In this document: positions 23,636 to 31,159 of the stretch, in pieces
Layout of the letters: every line of letters starts with the position of its first letter
How positions within the stretch are numbered: the stretch's first letter is position 1
From: Rhodoferax sp.
GTDB lineage: Bacteria > Pseudomonadota > Gammaproteobacteria > Burkholderiales > Burkholderiaceae_C
DNA: 45,940 bases
Direction: 5' to 3'
Assembly: GCA_025358555.1 (NCBI GenBank)
Contig: JANYJD010000017.1
Location: forward strand, 1 to 45,940
The notes under the pieces: generated by a model
What the model was told of the DNA's origin: nothing
What the model saw: only the letters and a program-made list of their open reading frames with translations
Databases searched by the model: none
Program-made: the position numbers and the translations under genes

Positions 23636-24583
23636 ATGGCGCAAGCACAAACTCAAGCACCCACCCCAGCATCGGACAACCGGGAAATCCTGGCGGAGGA
23701 TCTGGTGCAGGCCGTGATCGCCCGCATGGCAGATTGCGAAGATGCCCGCTTCAAACAGGTCATGGCGTCGTTGGTGACGCACCTGCATGCGTTTGCCAAA
23801 GAGATTCAGCTCACGCCTCCAGAGTGGATGACGGCGATCCAGTTTTTGACGGCCACAGGGCAAAAGTGCGATGAGAAGCGTCAGGAGTTCATTTTGCTGT
23901 CCGATACGCTGGGGCTTTCGATGCAGGTGGTTGCTATTGCCCAAGCCAGTGGCGCGGCCAAGGTCAGCTCCGGGCCGGGCACTGGAACGCCATTGATGGG
24001 CCCCACCGAAGCCACCGTTCAAGGCCCTTTTTACTGGGAAGGCGCGCCCGAACTGCCACTGGGTTCCGACTTGGGCACCGACGTGCCAGGCGAGCCCACT
24101 TACTACCATGGCCGGGTGACAGACACCGCAGGCAAGCCCATTGCCGGCTGCGCGATGGACGTCTGGTCCAGCGATTCCGAAGGCTTTTACGACCAGCAAA
24201 AAGGCGATGACGCGCCTATGCAGCTTCGCGCCCGTTTTTACACCGATGCCAATGGCAACTACCACTACTGGGCCATCAAGCCGGCCATGTACCCGGTGCC
24301 GGTGGATGGCCCGGTGGGTGCCATGCTCACGCGCCTGGGCCGCCATCCGTTTCGGCCAGGCCACATGCACAAGATGCTCAGCGCACCGGGCTATCAAAAA
24401 CTCACGACGCATATCTTTGTGTCAGACAGCAAATACCTGGACTCGGACGCCGTATTTGGCGTGCGCAACAGCCTGATTGTTGATTTTCAGGCCCAGCCGC
24501 CTGGAAAAGCACCGGATGGCAGGGTGATGGACAGTGCCTACCACACGGCGCATTACGATTTCCGGCTGGCGCGCGGTGCGTGA
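23636..24583 (+). CDS. Intradiol ring-cleavage dioxygenase, hydroxyquinol 1,2-dioxygenase-like
   Basis: The 315-residue protein has the helical dioxygenase N-terminal domain and then the catalytic beta sandwich. The ferric-iron ligands expected in the family are present: Tyr185 (GFYDQQ), Tyr219 (AMYPVP), His243 and His245 (GHMHKM). Blocks MYPVPVDGPVG, LGRHPFRPGHMH, APGYQKLTTHIF and YLDSDAVFGVRNSLIVDF resemble hydroxyquinol 1,2-dioxygenases more than catechol dioxygenases, suggesting 1,2,4-trihydroxybenzene cleavage to maleylacetate. AAAAGGA lies upstream of the ATG at 23636; the frame is open further but overlaps the previous gene. The expected His-Met-His variant of the usual HxH is intact. 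Substrate preference is an inference. Confidence 0.88.
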   Translation: MAQAQTQAPTPASDNREILAEDLVQAVIARMADCEDARFKQVMASLVTHLHAFAKEIQLTPPEWMTAIQFLTATGQKCDEKRQEFILLSDTLGLSMQVVAIAQASGAAKVSSGPGTGTPLMGPTEATVQGPFYWEGAPELPLGSDLGTDVPGEPTYYHGRVTDTAGKPIAGCAMDVWSSDSEGFYDQQKGDDAPMQLRARFYTDANGNYHYWAIKPAMYPVPVDGPVGAMLTRLGRHPFRPGHMHKMLSAPGYQKLTTHIFVSDSKYLDSDAVFGVRNSLIVDFQAQPPGKAPDGRVMDSAYHTAHYDFRLARGA

Positions 24584-24658
24584 TCGGCGCCGCATTCGCC
24601 GTGCCGATGGTTTTGGCGGGTTTCAGATTCGCGGATTTGTACAAACAGGAGACAATAC

Positions 24659-25864
24659 ATGAAGTTTTTCAATCGAATGGCGGTGATGGCTGCAGCCATG
24701 GTTGGCGCTGTGGCGCTGATGGCCCCAGAGGCGCATGCGCAGTCCACGGGACCCATCCGGATTGGCAGCACGTTGGCGCTGACCGGGCCGCTGTCGGCCA
24801 CCGCCATGACGCACAAGCTGGTGGGTGAAATCTACGTCGAGCAGCTCAACGCGCGCGGTGGCCTGCTGGGCCGCAAGGTGGAATGGTTGGTGAAAGACGA
24901 CCAGTCCAAGCCGGACCTGGCGCGCACCCTGTACGAGCAGCTCGTGACTTCAGACAAGGTGGATCTGTTGATGGGGCCGTATGCCACCGTGGCCATCCTG
25001 TCGGCCATGGGTGTGGCCCAGCGCTACAACAAAGTGCTGGTGCACCACACGTTTGGCATACCGTCCCTCTCCAAATACGACATGGCATTCCCGGCCTGGT
25101 CTTTGGGGTCAGACCCCGGCAGCACCGTGCCCAATTCGGTGTTTGATGCGCTGGCTGCTTCACCCAAGCCGCCCAAAACCATCGCGATTGTTACCAGCAA
25201 GTTTCCGTCGATCCTCTTCATGTCGCAGGGCGCACGCGAAGTGGCCAAAAAGCGCGGCCTGCAGGAAGTGTTGTTTCTTGAATGGGATTTTGGCAACCGC
25301 GATTTTGGCCCCATCGCCGCGCGTGTCAAAGACGCCAAACCCGATCTGGTGTGGATTGGCGACATTGCGCTGGAAGGCAACATGCTGCTGGATGCGATGA
25401 AAAAGATCGACTACACCCCGCCGCTGCACTTTCACACCTATCCCGCGCCCGGCCCCATGACCAAGTCGCCCGAAGGCCGAAACGCGCTGTCGCTCACCAT
25501 TTTCGAGGAGCATTCGCCTTTTACCGACAACGCCCAGGGCTCGGCGTTTGTCAAAACCTTCAATGACCGCGCGGCCAGGGCGGGCTTGGCGGACACGTCG
25601 GTGGAAGTGCAGGCTGCCGCGTCTTTTACCGCCTGGCAGATTTTGGAAGCCGGGGTGATTGGCGCAAAAAGCCTTGACGACAAGGCCATTGCCCAGTGGC
25701 TCAAAGCCAACCGCGTGGACACCATCCACGGCAAGCTGCGCTTCAACGGGCCGGGCAATTACGGTGATGACCTGATGAAGGTCAAGCAGGTGCAAAACGG
25801 CAAGTGGGTGGTGGTATGGCCCACCAGTTACGCTGCGCCTGGCGCAAAACTGCAAGTCCAATAG
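24659..25864 (+). CDS. Branched-chain-type ABC transporter substrate-binding protein
   Basis: The 401-residue protein has a signal peptide (MAAAMVGAVALMAPEAHAQS) and the type I binding fold of the LivK/Peripla_BP_6 group: PIRIGSTLALTGPLSATAMTHKLVGEIYVEQLNARGGLLGRKVEWLVKDDQSKPDLARTLYEQL-type opening. AGGAGA lies 6 bases before the ATG. The next gene starts 5 bases after its stop, so the five-part importer is one unit. Paralogues in Burkholderiales often carry aromatic acids or amides rather than leucine, and linkage to a ring-cleavage dioxygenase suggests an aromatic compound. Confidence 0.9.
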   Translation: MKFFNRMAVMAAAMVGAVALMAPEAHAQSTGPIRIGSTLALTGPLSATAMTHKLVGEIYVEQLNARGGLLGRKVEWLVKDDQSKPDLARTLYEQLVTSDKVDLLMGPYATVAILSAMGVAQRYNKVLVHHTFGIPSLSKYDMAFPAWSLGSDPGSTVPNSVFDALAASPKPPKTIAIVTSKFPSILFMSQGAREVAKKRGLQEVLFLEWDFGNRDFGPIAARVKDAKPDLVWIGDIALEGNMLLDAMKKIDYTPPLHFHTYPAPGPMTKSPEGRNALSLTIFEEHSPFTDNAQGSAFVKTFNDRAARAGLADTSVEVQAAASFTAWQILEAGVIGAKSLDDKAIAQWLKANRVDTIHGKLRFNGPGNYGDDLMKVKQVQNGKWVVVWPTSYAAPGAKLQVQ

Positions 25865-25868
25865 CCTC

Positions 25869-26732
25869 ATGAGCTGGCCCAGCTTCAACCTGCTCGCCCA
25901 GTCAATTCTCTCTGGCATTTTCATCGGCAGCCTTTACGGTCTGGTCGGCCTGGGACTGGGCCTGACGTGGGGACTGCTGCGCCAGATCAACCTGGCGCAT
26001 TTTGGCCTTGTGTTTTTGAGCGCTTACCTGAGCTACCACATGGCGACGGTTTGGGGCATTGATCCGCTGCTGACGCTGCTGGTCATTCCGCCCGTGTTTT
26101 TTCTGCTGGGCGCTTGCATGCAGTGGGTGCTGGCGCGGTTTGAGATTTCGCCGTTCAACTCACTGTTGGTCACCTTCGGCATCACGGTGATGATCGAAAG
26201 CCTGGTGCAGGCCATCTGGACGGCAGATTTTCGGCGGCTGGAGTCGGTATACAACAGCAAAAAGTTCATCGTCGGCACTCTCTACGTGCCAGTGCCGGAG
26301 CTGATCACGCTGGTGTTGGCTGTGGCCATTTCATTGGGCGTGTGGGCGGCGATGCGCTACACCGATTTGGGCAAGGCCCTGCGCGCCATGGCCGAGGACG
26401 GGCCGATTGCCGCAGCTTTCGGCATTAACCAGAAAGGCCTGTCGCTGGTGCTGGCGGGCGTGTGCGCGGCGCTGGCTGCGGTGGCTGGCATTTGCCTGGC
26501 GCTCACCTTCACGCTCACGCCCTCGCAAATTTTTGCGTGGGTCGGTGTGGTGTTTGCCGCAGTGATGCTGGGCGGCCTGGGCAGCGCTTTGGGGCCGCTT
26601 ATGGCGGGCATCATCATTGGCGTGAGCGAGGCAGTGACGATGGCGGTGGCGTCGCCCTCCTGGGCCCCGATTGTGTCGTTCTCATTGTTGATTGTGATGT
26701 TGCTGTTTCGCCCGGGCAAGGCGGGTCACTGA
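25869..26732 (+). CDS. LivH-type ABC transporter permease
   Basis: The 287-residue hydrophobic protein has about eight membrane segments and LivH landmarks: SGIFIGSLYGLVGLGLGLTWG near the N-terminus, NLAHFGLVFLSAYLSY, the coupling-loop region MRYTDLGKALRAMAEDGPIAAAFGI, and the final LGGLGSALGPLMAGIIIGVSEA. It forms the inner-membrane channel with the LivM half of the next gene. Only 4 bases separate it from the substrate-binding gene. It ends 30 bases before the fused permease-ATPase gene. Confidence 0.92.
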   Translation: MSWPSFNLLAQSILSGIFIGSLYGLVGLGLGLTWGLLRQINLAHFGLVFLSAYLSYHMATVWGIDPLLTLLVIPPVFFLLGACMQWVLARFEISPFNSLLVTFGITVMIESLVQAIWTADFRRLESVYNSKKFIVGTLYVPVPELITLVLAVAISLGVWAAMRYTDLGKALRAMAEDGPIAAAFGINQKGLSLVLAGVCAALAAVAGICLALTFTLTPSQIFAWVGVVFAAVMLGGLGSALGPLMAGIIIGVSEAVTMAVASPSWAPIVSFSLLIVMLLFRPGKAGH

Positions 26733-26762
26733 ATGCAAACCCATCGCCTGCAATCCCGTTAA

Positions 26763-28649
26763 ATGCAAATCATGGCAAGCATGAACAAGGCGGTGGCAGG
26801 CATTTTGGTTGCCGGCGCAGTGCTGGCCAGCGTGCCCTGGCTGGGTCTGCCCGCGTTTTACGAGTCGTTCCTGTATCTCATCTGCCACTGGATGATCCTG
26901 GCGCTGTCATGGAACATCCTGTCAGGCTACTCGGGTTATTTCTCGTTCGGCCACGGCGCTTTTTTTGGCATCGGCATGTACACCTCGGCCGGGCTCAGCG
27001 CCAATCTGGACTGGCCTTTTTTGTGGACCTTGCCTGCGGCGGCGGCCTTGGCGGCCTTGCTGGGTGTGGCATTGGGCGCTGTGGTTTTCAGGGTCAAGGC
27101 AGTGCGCGGGGAGCTGTTTGCGCTGCTCACGCTGGCCATCACCTTTGTCGTGGGCACGGTCATCCTCAGCACCCGCATTGATGGCGGGCCCGGCGTCTCT
27201 CTGGCCGGCGTCAAGGTGCCGGCCATTGGCCCCAGTGCCTCCTCCTCGATTTACCTGATGGCGCTGGTGGTGGCCGTGGCCACGCTGCTAATTGCGTGGC
27301 GGGTCCAAAACTCAAAATTGGGGGTGGGCCTGTTTGCCATTCATGACGATGAAGACGTGGCCGAGGTGATGGGTGTGCCGACCTACCGTTACAAGCTCAC
27401 CGCCTTTGCCATCTCCTGCGCGCTGGCCGGGCTGGCGGGCGGCATCCATGCGCTGTTTGTGAATTACGTGACTGCCGGCGACACCTTCACCATCACCGTG
27501 CCGCTCACCGTGGTGTTGATGAGCGTGCTAGGCGGCACCCGGCATTGGGCTGGCCCGGCAGTGGGCGCCATTGCCATCACCTGCCTGCTGTATGCGTTTA
27601 CGGCGGGTGACAGCGCGGTGGCGGGCAAGGCGGTGTTTGGTGCGGTGCTGGTGACGGTGATTCTGTTGATGCCGAATGGCATTTTTGGTTTTTTCTTGAG
27701 GAAATCCAGTGCGAAGAGCGATAGCGCTGATTCGCTGGCACTCAATCACGCAACAGCACATGCGCCTGTTCAAACTTCTTTGCCTGGCCCTGTCCCCAAT
27801 GCAGTTGCGATGTCCACTGCTGCACCCGTGTCTGAACCCGCACAGTCGCGCAAGCCTTTGCCATCGCCCTCTGCCAAACCGCTGCTTGAAGTGCGCAACC
27901 TCGCCAAGGCCTTCAAAGGCGTGCGCGCGCTGGACGGTGTGACGCTTGACGTGTACGAGGGTGAAATTCTCGGCCTGCTCGGCCCCAACGGCTCGGGCAA
28001 GTCCACCTTCATCAACGTCGTGAGCGGGCACTTTGCACCCACGGCGGGGGAAATCCTGTTTGAAGGCCGCCCGCTGGCGGGTCTGCCCGCGCACCGCATT
28101 GCGCAGGCCGGGATTGCCCGCACCTACCAGATCCCCCGGCCTTTTGCGCACATGAATGTGTTGCAAAACGTGTCGCTGGTGGCGATGTTTGGCGGCGCTT
28201 CTCTGGGCCACGATGCGGCAACGGCTGAGGCATGGAAGTGGCTGGAATTCACTGGCCTGGCTGACAAGGCCCACAGCCTGCCAGATGACCTGAACCTGCA
28301 CCAACGCAAGTTTCTGGAGCTGGCCCGCGCATTGGCATCGCGCCCAAGGCTGGTCCTGTTGGACGAAGTGCTCTCGGGCCTGACGCCGGGCGAGATCAAC
28401 GAGGCCATTGCGCTGATCCGCAAGATCAGGGAGCGCGGCTCGACCATCGTCTTTGTAGAGCATGTGATGCACGCGGTGATGGCGCTGGCAGACCGCATAG
28501 CTGTGCTGAACTATGGGCGGCTGATTGCGCAGGGCGAGCCGCGTGAAGTAATGAAAAACAGCGACGTAGTGACTGCGTACTTGGGAGCAAACACGGATGT
28601 AAGTGTGAATGCGGATTCGCAGGCGCATGCCGGAGCGCGCCATGCTTGA
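26763..28649 (+). CDS. LivM-LivG fusion: ABC permease fused to ATPase
   Basis: A 628-residue fusion. Residues 1-310 are a LivM permease (SGYSGYFSFGHGAFFGIGMYTSA, LAITFVVGTVILSTRIDGGPGV, DEDVAEVMGVPTYRYKLTAFAISCALAGLAGG). Residues about 312-370 are a Ser/Ala/Pro-rich linker. Residues about 374-610 are a LivG-type ATPase with Walker A GPNGSGKST (Lys413), Walker B LVLLDEV and a switch histidine in FVEHVM. The usual LSGGQ signature is replaced by LNLHQRKFLELA, a variant seen in some LivG proteins. A natural fusion forces 1:1 assembly of the permease and ATPase; LivF follows separately. The alternative start at 26772 would shorten the protein by three residues. Confidence 0.9.
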   Translation: MQIMASMNKAVAGILVAGAVLASVPWLGLPAFYESFLYLICHWMILALSWNILSGYSGYFSFGHGAFFGIGMYTSAGLSANLDWPFLWTLPAAAALAALLGVALGAVVFRVKAVRGELFALLTLAITFVVGTVILSTRIDGGPGVSLAGVKVPAIGPSASSSIYLMALVVAVATLLIAWRVQNSKLGVGLFAIHDDEDVAEVMGVPTYRYKLTAFAISCALAGLAGGIHALFVNYVTAGDTFTITVPLTVVLMSVLGGTRHWAGPAVGAIAITCLLYAFTAGDSAVAGKAVFGAVLVTVILLMPNGIFGFFLRKSSAKSDSADSLALNHATAHAPVQTSLPGPVPNAVAMSTAAPVSEPAQSRKPLPSPSAKPLLEVRNLAKAFKGVRALDGVTLDVYEGEILGLLGPNGSGKSTFINVVSGHFAPTAGEILFEGRPLAGLPAHRIAQAGIARTYQIPRPFAHMNVLQNVSLVAMFGGASLGHDAATAEAWKWLEFTGLADKAHSLPDDLNLHQRKFLELARALASRPRLVLLDEVLSGLTPGEINEAIALIRKIRERGSTIVFVEHVMHAVMALADRIAVLNYGRLIAQGEPREVMKNSDVVTAYLGANTDVSVNADSQAHAGARHA

Positions 28650-29355
28650 AGTCACCGACATCAAAGTCAACTACGGCGCAGCTCCCGCGCTGTGGGGCGT
28701 CTCGCTGCAAGTGCAATCGGGCGAGTTGGTGTGCGTGGTGGGGCCAAACGGCGCGGGCAAAACCACGCTGATCAACGCCATTGCCGGTTTGCACAAGGCA
28801 TCCAGCGGAATGCTGAAATTCAACGGGCAAGACATCAGCCAGTTGCCCAGCCACAAGTTTTGCGGGGCTGGCATTGCCATCGTGCCCGAGGGGCGCAGGC
28901 TGTTCACGGGCATGACGGTTCTCGAAAACCTGGAGCTGGGCAGTTTCATTGCGTCGGCCAAAGCCCTGCGCCAGCGGTCGCTGGAGCAGGTGCTGGCGCT
29001 GTTTCCGGCATTGGTCAAAAAGCTGCCGGACCCTGCCGGCTCGCTGTCTGGAGGCCAGCAGCAAATGGTGGCGATTGGCCGCGCGCTGATGGCCCGGCCC
29101 AAGCTGCTGCTGCTGGACGAGCCGTCACTCGGCCTGGCCCCGGTGATCGTGCTGGAGATGTTCAAGGCCATCCGCGAAATCAACGCGCTGGGCACCTCGG
29201 TGCTGCTGGTGGAGCAAAACGTGGCGATGGCCATGCAGCTTGCCAGCCGCGCCTATGTTATGGAGGAGGGGCGGATCGTGATGCAGGGCCAGGCCAGTGA
29301 ATTGCTGACGCGCCCGGAGATCCAAAAAGCTTACCTCGGCGTCGAAATTGACTGA
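28642..29355 (+). CDS. LivF-type ABC transporter ATP-binding protein
   Basis: From the ATG at 28642 (CGGAG 6 bases upstream) the product has 237 residues and overlaps the fused gene by 8 bases. It has Walker A GPNGAGKTT, Q-loop region, signature LSGGQQQ, Walker B LLLLDEPSLGL and the LivF-type VLLVEQNVAMAMQLASRAYVMEEGRIVMQG ending. It pairs with the LivG half of the fusion. In-frame ATGs at 28609 and 28627 lie inside the fused gene and are less likely starts. It ends the transporter operon. Confidence 0.93.
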   Translation: MLEVTDIKVNYGAAPALWGVSLQVQSGELVCVVGPNGAGKTTLINAIAGLHKASSGMLKFNGQDISQLPSHKFCGAGIAIVPEGRRLFTGMTVLENLELGSFIASAKALRQRSLEQVLALFPALVKKLPDPAGSLSGGQQQMVAIGRALMARPKLLLLDEPSLGLAPVIVLEMFKAIREINALGTSVLLVEQNVAMAMQLASRAYVMEEGRIVMQGQASELLTRPEIQKAYLGVEID

Positions 29356-29421
29356 CAAGCGGGCTGCGACGGCCCGGCAGGCGCAGTGCCATTAGACTTG
29401 CCCGTCGCGCCATTTCCATCC

Positions 29422-30198
29422 ATGCCCCTCACTATCATCACCGACCCGGTTTTTTACGCGGTTGCCATCCCTGCCGTCTTGATGCTGGGCATCGGCAAAA
29501 GCGGCTTTGGTGCAGGCATTGGCTCGCTGGCGGTGCCGCTCATGGCGGTAGCGGTCACCGTGCCGCAGGCTGCCGCCATTTTGATGCCAGTGCTGTTTCT
29601 GGCGGACGTGCTGGGCATGGCGGCTTTTCGCAAGGATTTTGACAAAGCGCTGCTCAAGTTCCTCATCCCGTTTGCCTTGCTGGGCACGGTGATTGGCACC
29701 TTTCTGTTCAAGGTGCTGGACAGCCATCTGGTAGCGGGCATTGTGGGCATTTTCACCTTGCTGTTTCTGGCGCAGCGCCTGCTCTTTCCCCCCAAGGCTG
29801 ACAGTGCGCCGCCCCCAAAATGGCTGGGCGCCGTGCTGACCACCGCATCCGGTTTTACCAGCTTCATTGCCCACGCCGGTGGCCCGCCGGTCAACGCCTA
29901 TGTGATTCCGTTGCGCCTGTCGCCAGTGCGGTACACGGCCACCATGGCGTTCCTGTTTTTTGTCGTCAACCTGTCCAAGTGGATTCCCTATGCGTGGCTG
30001 GGCCTGCTGGACGCCCGCAACATGGCCACGTCACTCGTGCTGCTGCCATTTGTTCCGGTCGGGGTGTGGGTGGGTGTGCGCATTGCCCGGCGCATGAATC
30101 CGGTGCTGTTTTACCGGCTGCTGTATGGCGGCATGTTCCTCACGGGTTGCAAGCTGCTGTGGGACGGGTTCGGAGCCACGCTGCTGGCGCAGGGCTAG
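29422..30198 (+). CDS. TSUP-family anion permease (TauE/SafE)
   Basis: The 258-residue membrane protein has about eight hydrophobic segments in two related halves. The glycine-rich first-half motif GIGKSGFGAGIGSLAVPLMA and the second-half block ASGFTSFIAHAGGPPVNAYVIP are characteristic of the TauE/SafE (TSUP) family, which exports or imports sulfite, sulfonates or organic acids. The ATG at 29422 is used; a GTG at 29386 would add a non-hydrophobic leader. It is 66 bases downstream of livF and upstream of a glycosyltransferase, so it marks the boundary between the catabolic and polysaccharide regions. Confidence 0.88.
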   Translation: MPLTIITDPVFYAVAIPAVLMLGIGKSGFGAGIGSLAVPLMAVAVTVPQAAAILMPVLFLADVLGMAAFRKDFDKALLKFLIPFALLGTVIGTFLFKVLDSHLVAGIVGIFTLLFLAQRLLFPPKADSAPPPKWLGAVLTTASGFTSFIAHAGGPPVNAYVIPLRLSPVRYTATMAFLFFVVNLSKWIPYAWLGLLDARNMATSLVLLPFVPVGVWVGVRIARRMNPVLFYRLLYGGMFLTGCKLLWDGFGATLLAQG

Positions 30199-30238
30199 CC
30201 CGTGTTGATGGCGCCCCATTGATTGAAATCTGACTGCA

Positions 30239-31159
30239 ATGCCCAGAATTCTTGCTGTCATCGTCACTTACCAACCGGATGCCAAGCTGCTGGCCCGGCT
30301 GGTCGATGCGCTGGGCGACCAAGTCAGCGGAGGAATTGTTGTCAACAACGGGAGCGTTTTGCCGCTGGCGGATGACTATTTTCAGCGGTCCAATTTCACG
30401 GTCAAGCACCTGCAATCCAACACCGGCGTAGCCACCGCGCTCAATGAAGGATTCCGTTGGGCGCAGGCGCAAGACGCTGAATTTGTCATCACCTTTGACC
30501 AGGACAGCGAGCCGGCACCTGACATGGTTGCCCAACTGGTCCTGGCGCATCAAAACCTGGTGGCGTCGGGGCAAAAAGTCGGCGCGGTCGGCCCGCAGCA
30601 GGTTGACCGAAGAACCGGCAGGCACGCCCCGTTTCTGGCACCCATTTCAAATCATCGTCGCCGCCTGACGCCCGAGGCAGGTCAAACGGTTGAAGTCGAT
30701 CACCTGATTACCTCTGGATGCCTTGTGCCCCTTCATGTTTGGAGGGAAGTCGGCCCCTTTTTAGATGAGCTGTTCATTGATTATGTTGACGTTGAGTGGA
30801 GTCTTCGGATGCGGCACCTTGGGTGGCATTTATTCGGTGTGGGTGGTGCGACGTTGACCCATTCGATCGGCGACGATGTCGCACAGTGGTGCGGTCGGCA
30901 GTTTCCCTGGCACAGCCCGCTGCGGCATTACTTCATATTTCGCAACGGCACCTACCTGCAAAAATTGCCGCATGTTTCCCTTGGCTGGAAGGTGTTTGAC
31001 GCCATCCAGCTAGCGAAAAAATTGGTGATCTTCACCTTGGTCGGGTGCCCTCGATCAGCCCATTTGCGCGCAATGCTGCGCGGCATCGGCGATGGGTGGC
31101 GCGGACGACTCGGCGCATTCACCCGTCCAGCCGAGGTGGCCAGGCGGGAGCGAAACTAG
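30239..31159 (+). CDS. Glycosyltransferase family 2, rhamnosyltransferase-like
   Basis: The 306-residue GT-A enzyme begins ILAVIVTYQPDAKLLARLVDAL and has VVNNGS, NTGVATALNEGFRWAQ and the DxD-type FDQDSEPAPDMV motif, followed by LITSGCLVPLHVWREVGPFLDELFIDYVDVEWSLRMRHLGW and HYFIFRNGTYL. These match the RfbF/WbbL group that transfers rhamnose or similar sugars from dTDP donors onto lipid-linked glycans. It is the only plus-strand GT of the locus. Its last 41 bases overlap the end of the large minus-strand chimera (tail to tail). The true acceptor is unknown. Confidence 0.88.
   Translation: MPRILAVIVTYQPDAKLLARLVDALGDQVSGGIVVNNGSVLPLADDYFQRSNFTVKHLQSNTGVATALNEGFRWAQAQDAEFVITFDQDSEPAPDMVAQLVLAHQNLVASGQKVGAVGPQQVDRRTGRHAPFLAPISNHRRRLTPEAGQTVEVDHLITSGCLVPLHVWREVGPFLDELFIDYVDVEWSLRMRHLGWHLFGVGGATLTHSIGDDVAQWCGRQFPWHSPLRHYFIFRNGTYLQKLPHVSLGWKVFDAIQLAKKLVIFTLVGCPRSAHLRAMLRGIGDGWRGRLGAFTRPAEVARRERN

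Noticed and set aside
25103-25118. TTTGGGGTCAGACCCCGG palindrome resembling the GGGGTCAGA repeat
   Set aside because: It lies in conserved coding sequence (SLGSDPGSTVPN) of the substrate-binding protein; homologues have a similar residue pattern, so chance is more likely than a repeat insertion.
27528-28670. 380-codon open frame opposite the LivM-LivG fusion
   Set aside because: No recognisable motifs or ribosome site; it is antisense to an ABC protein with full motifs.
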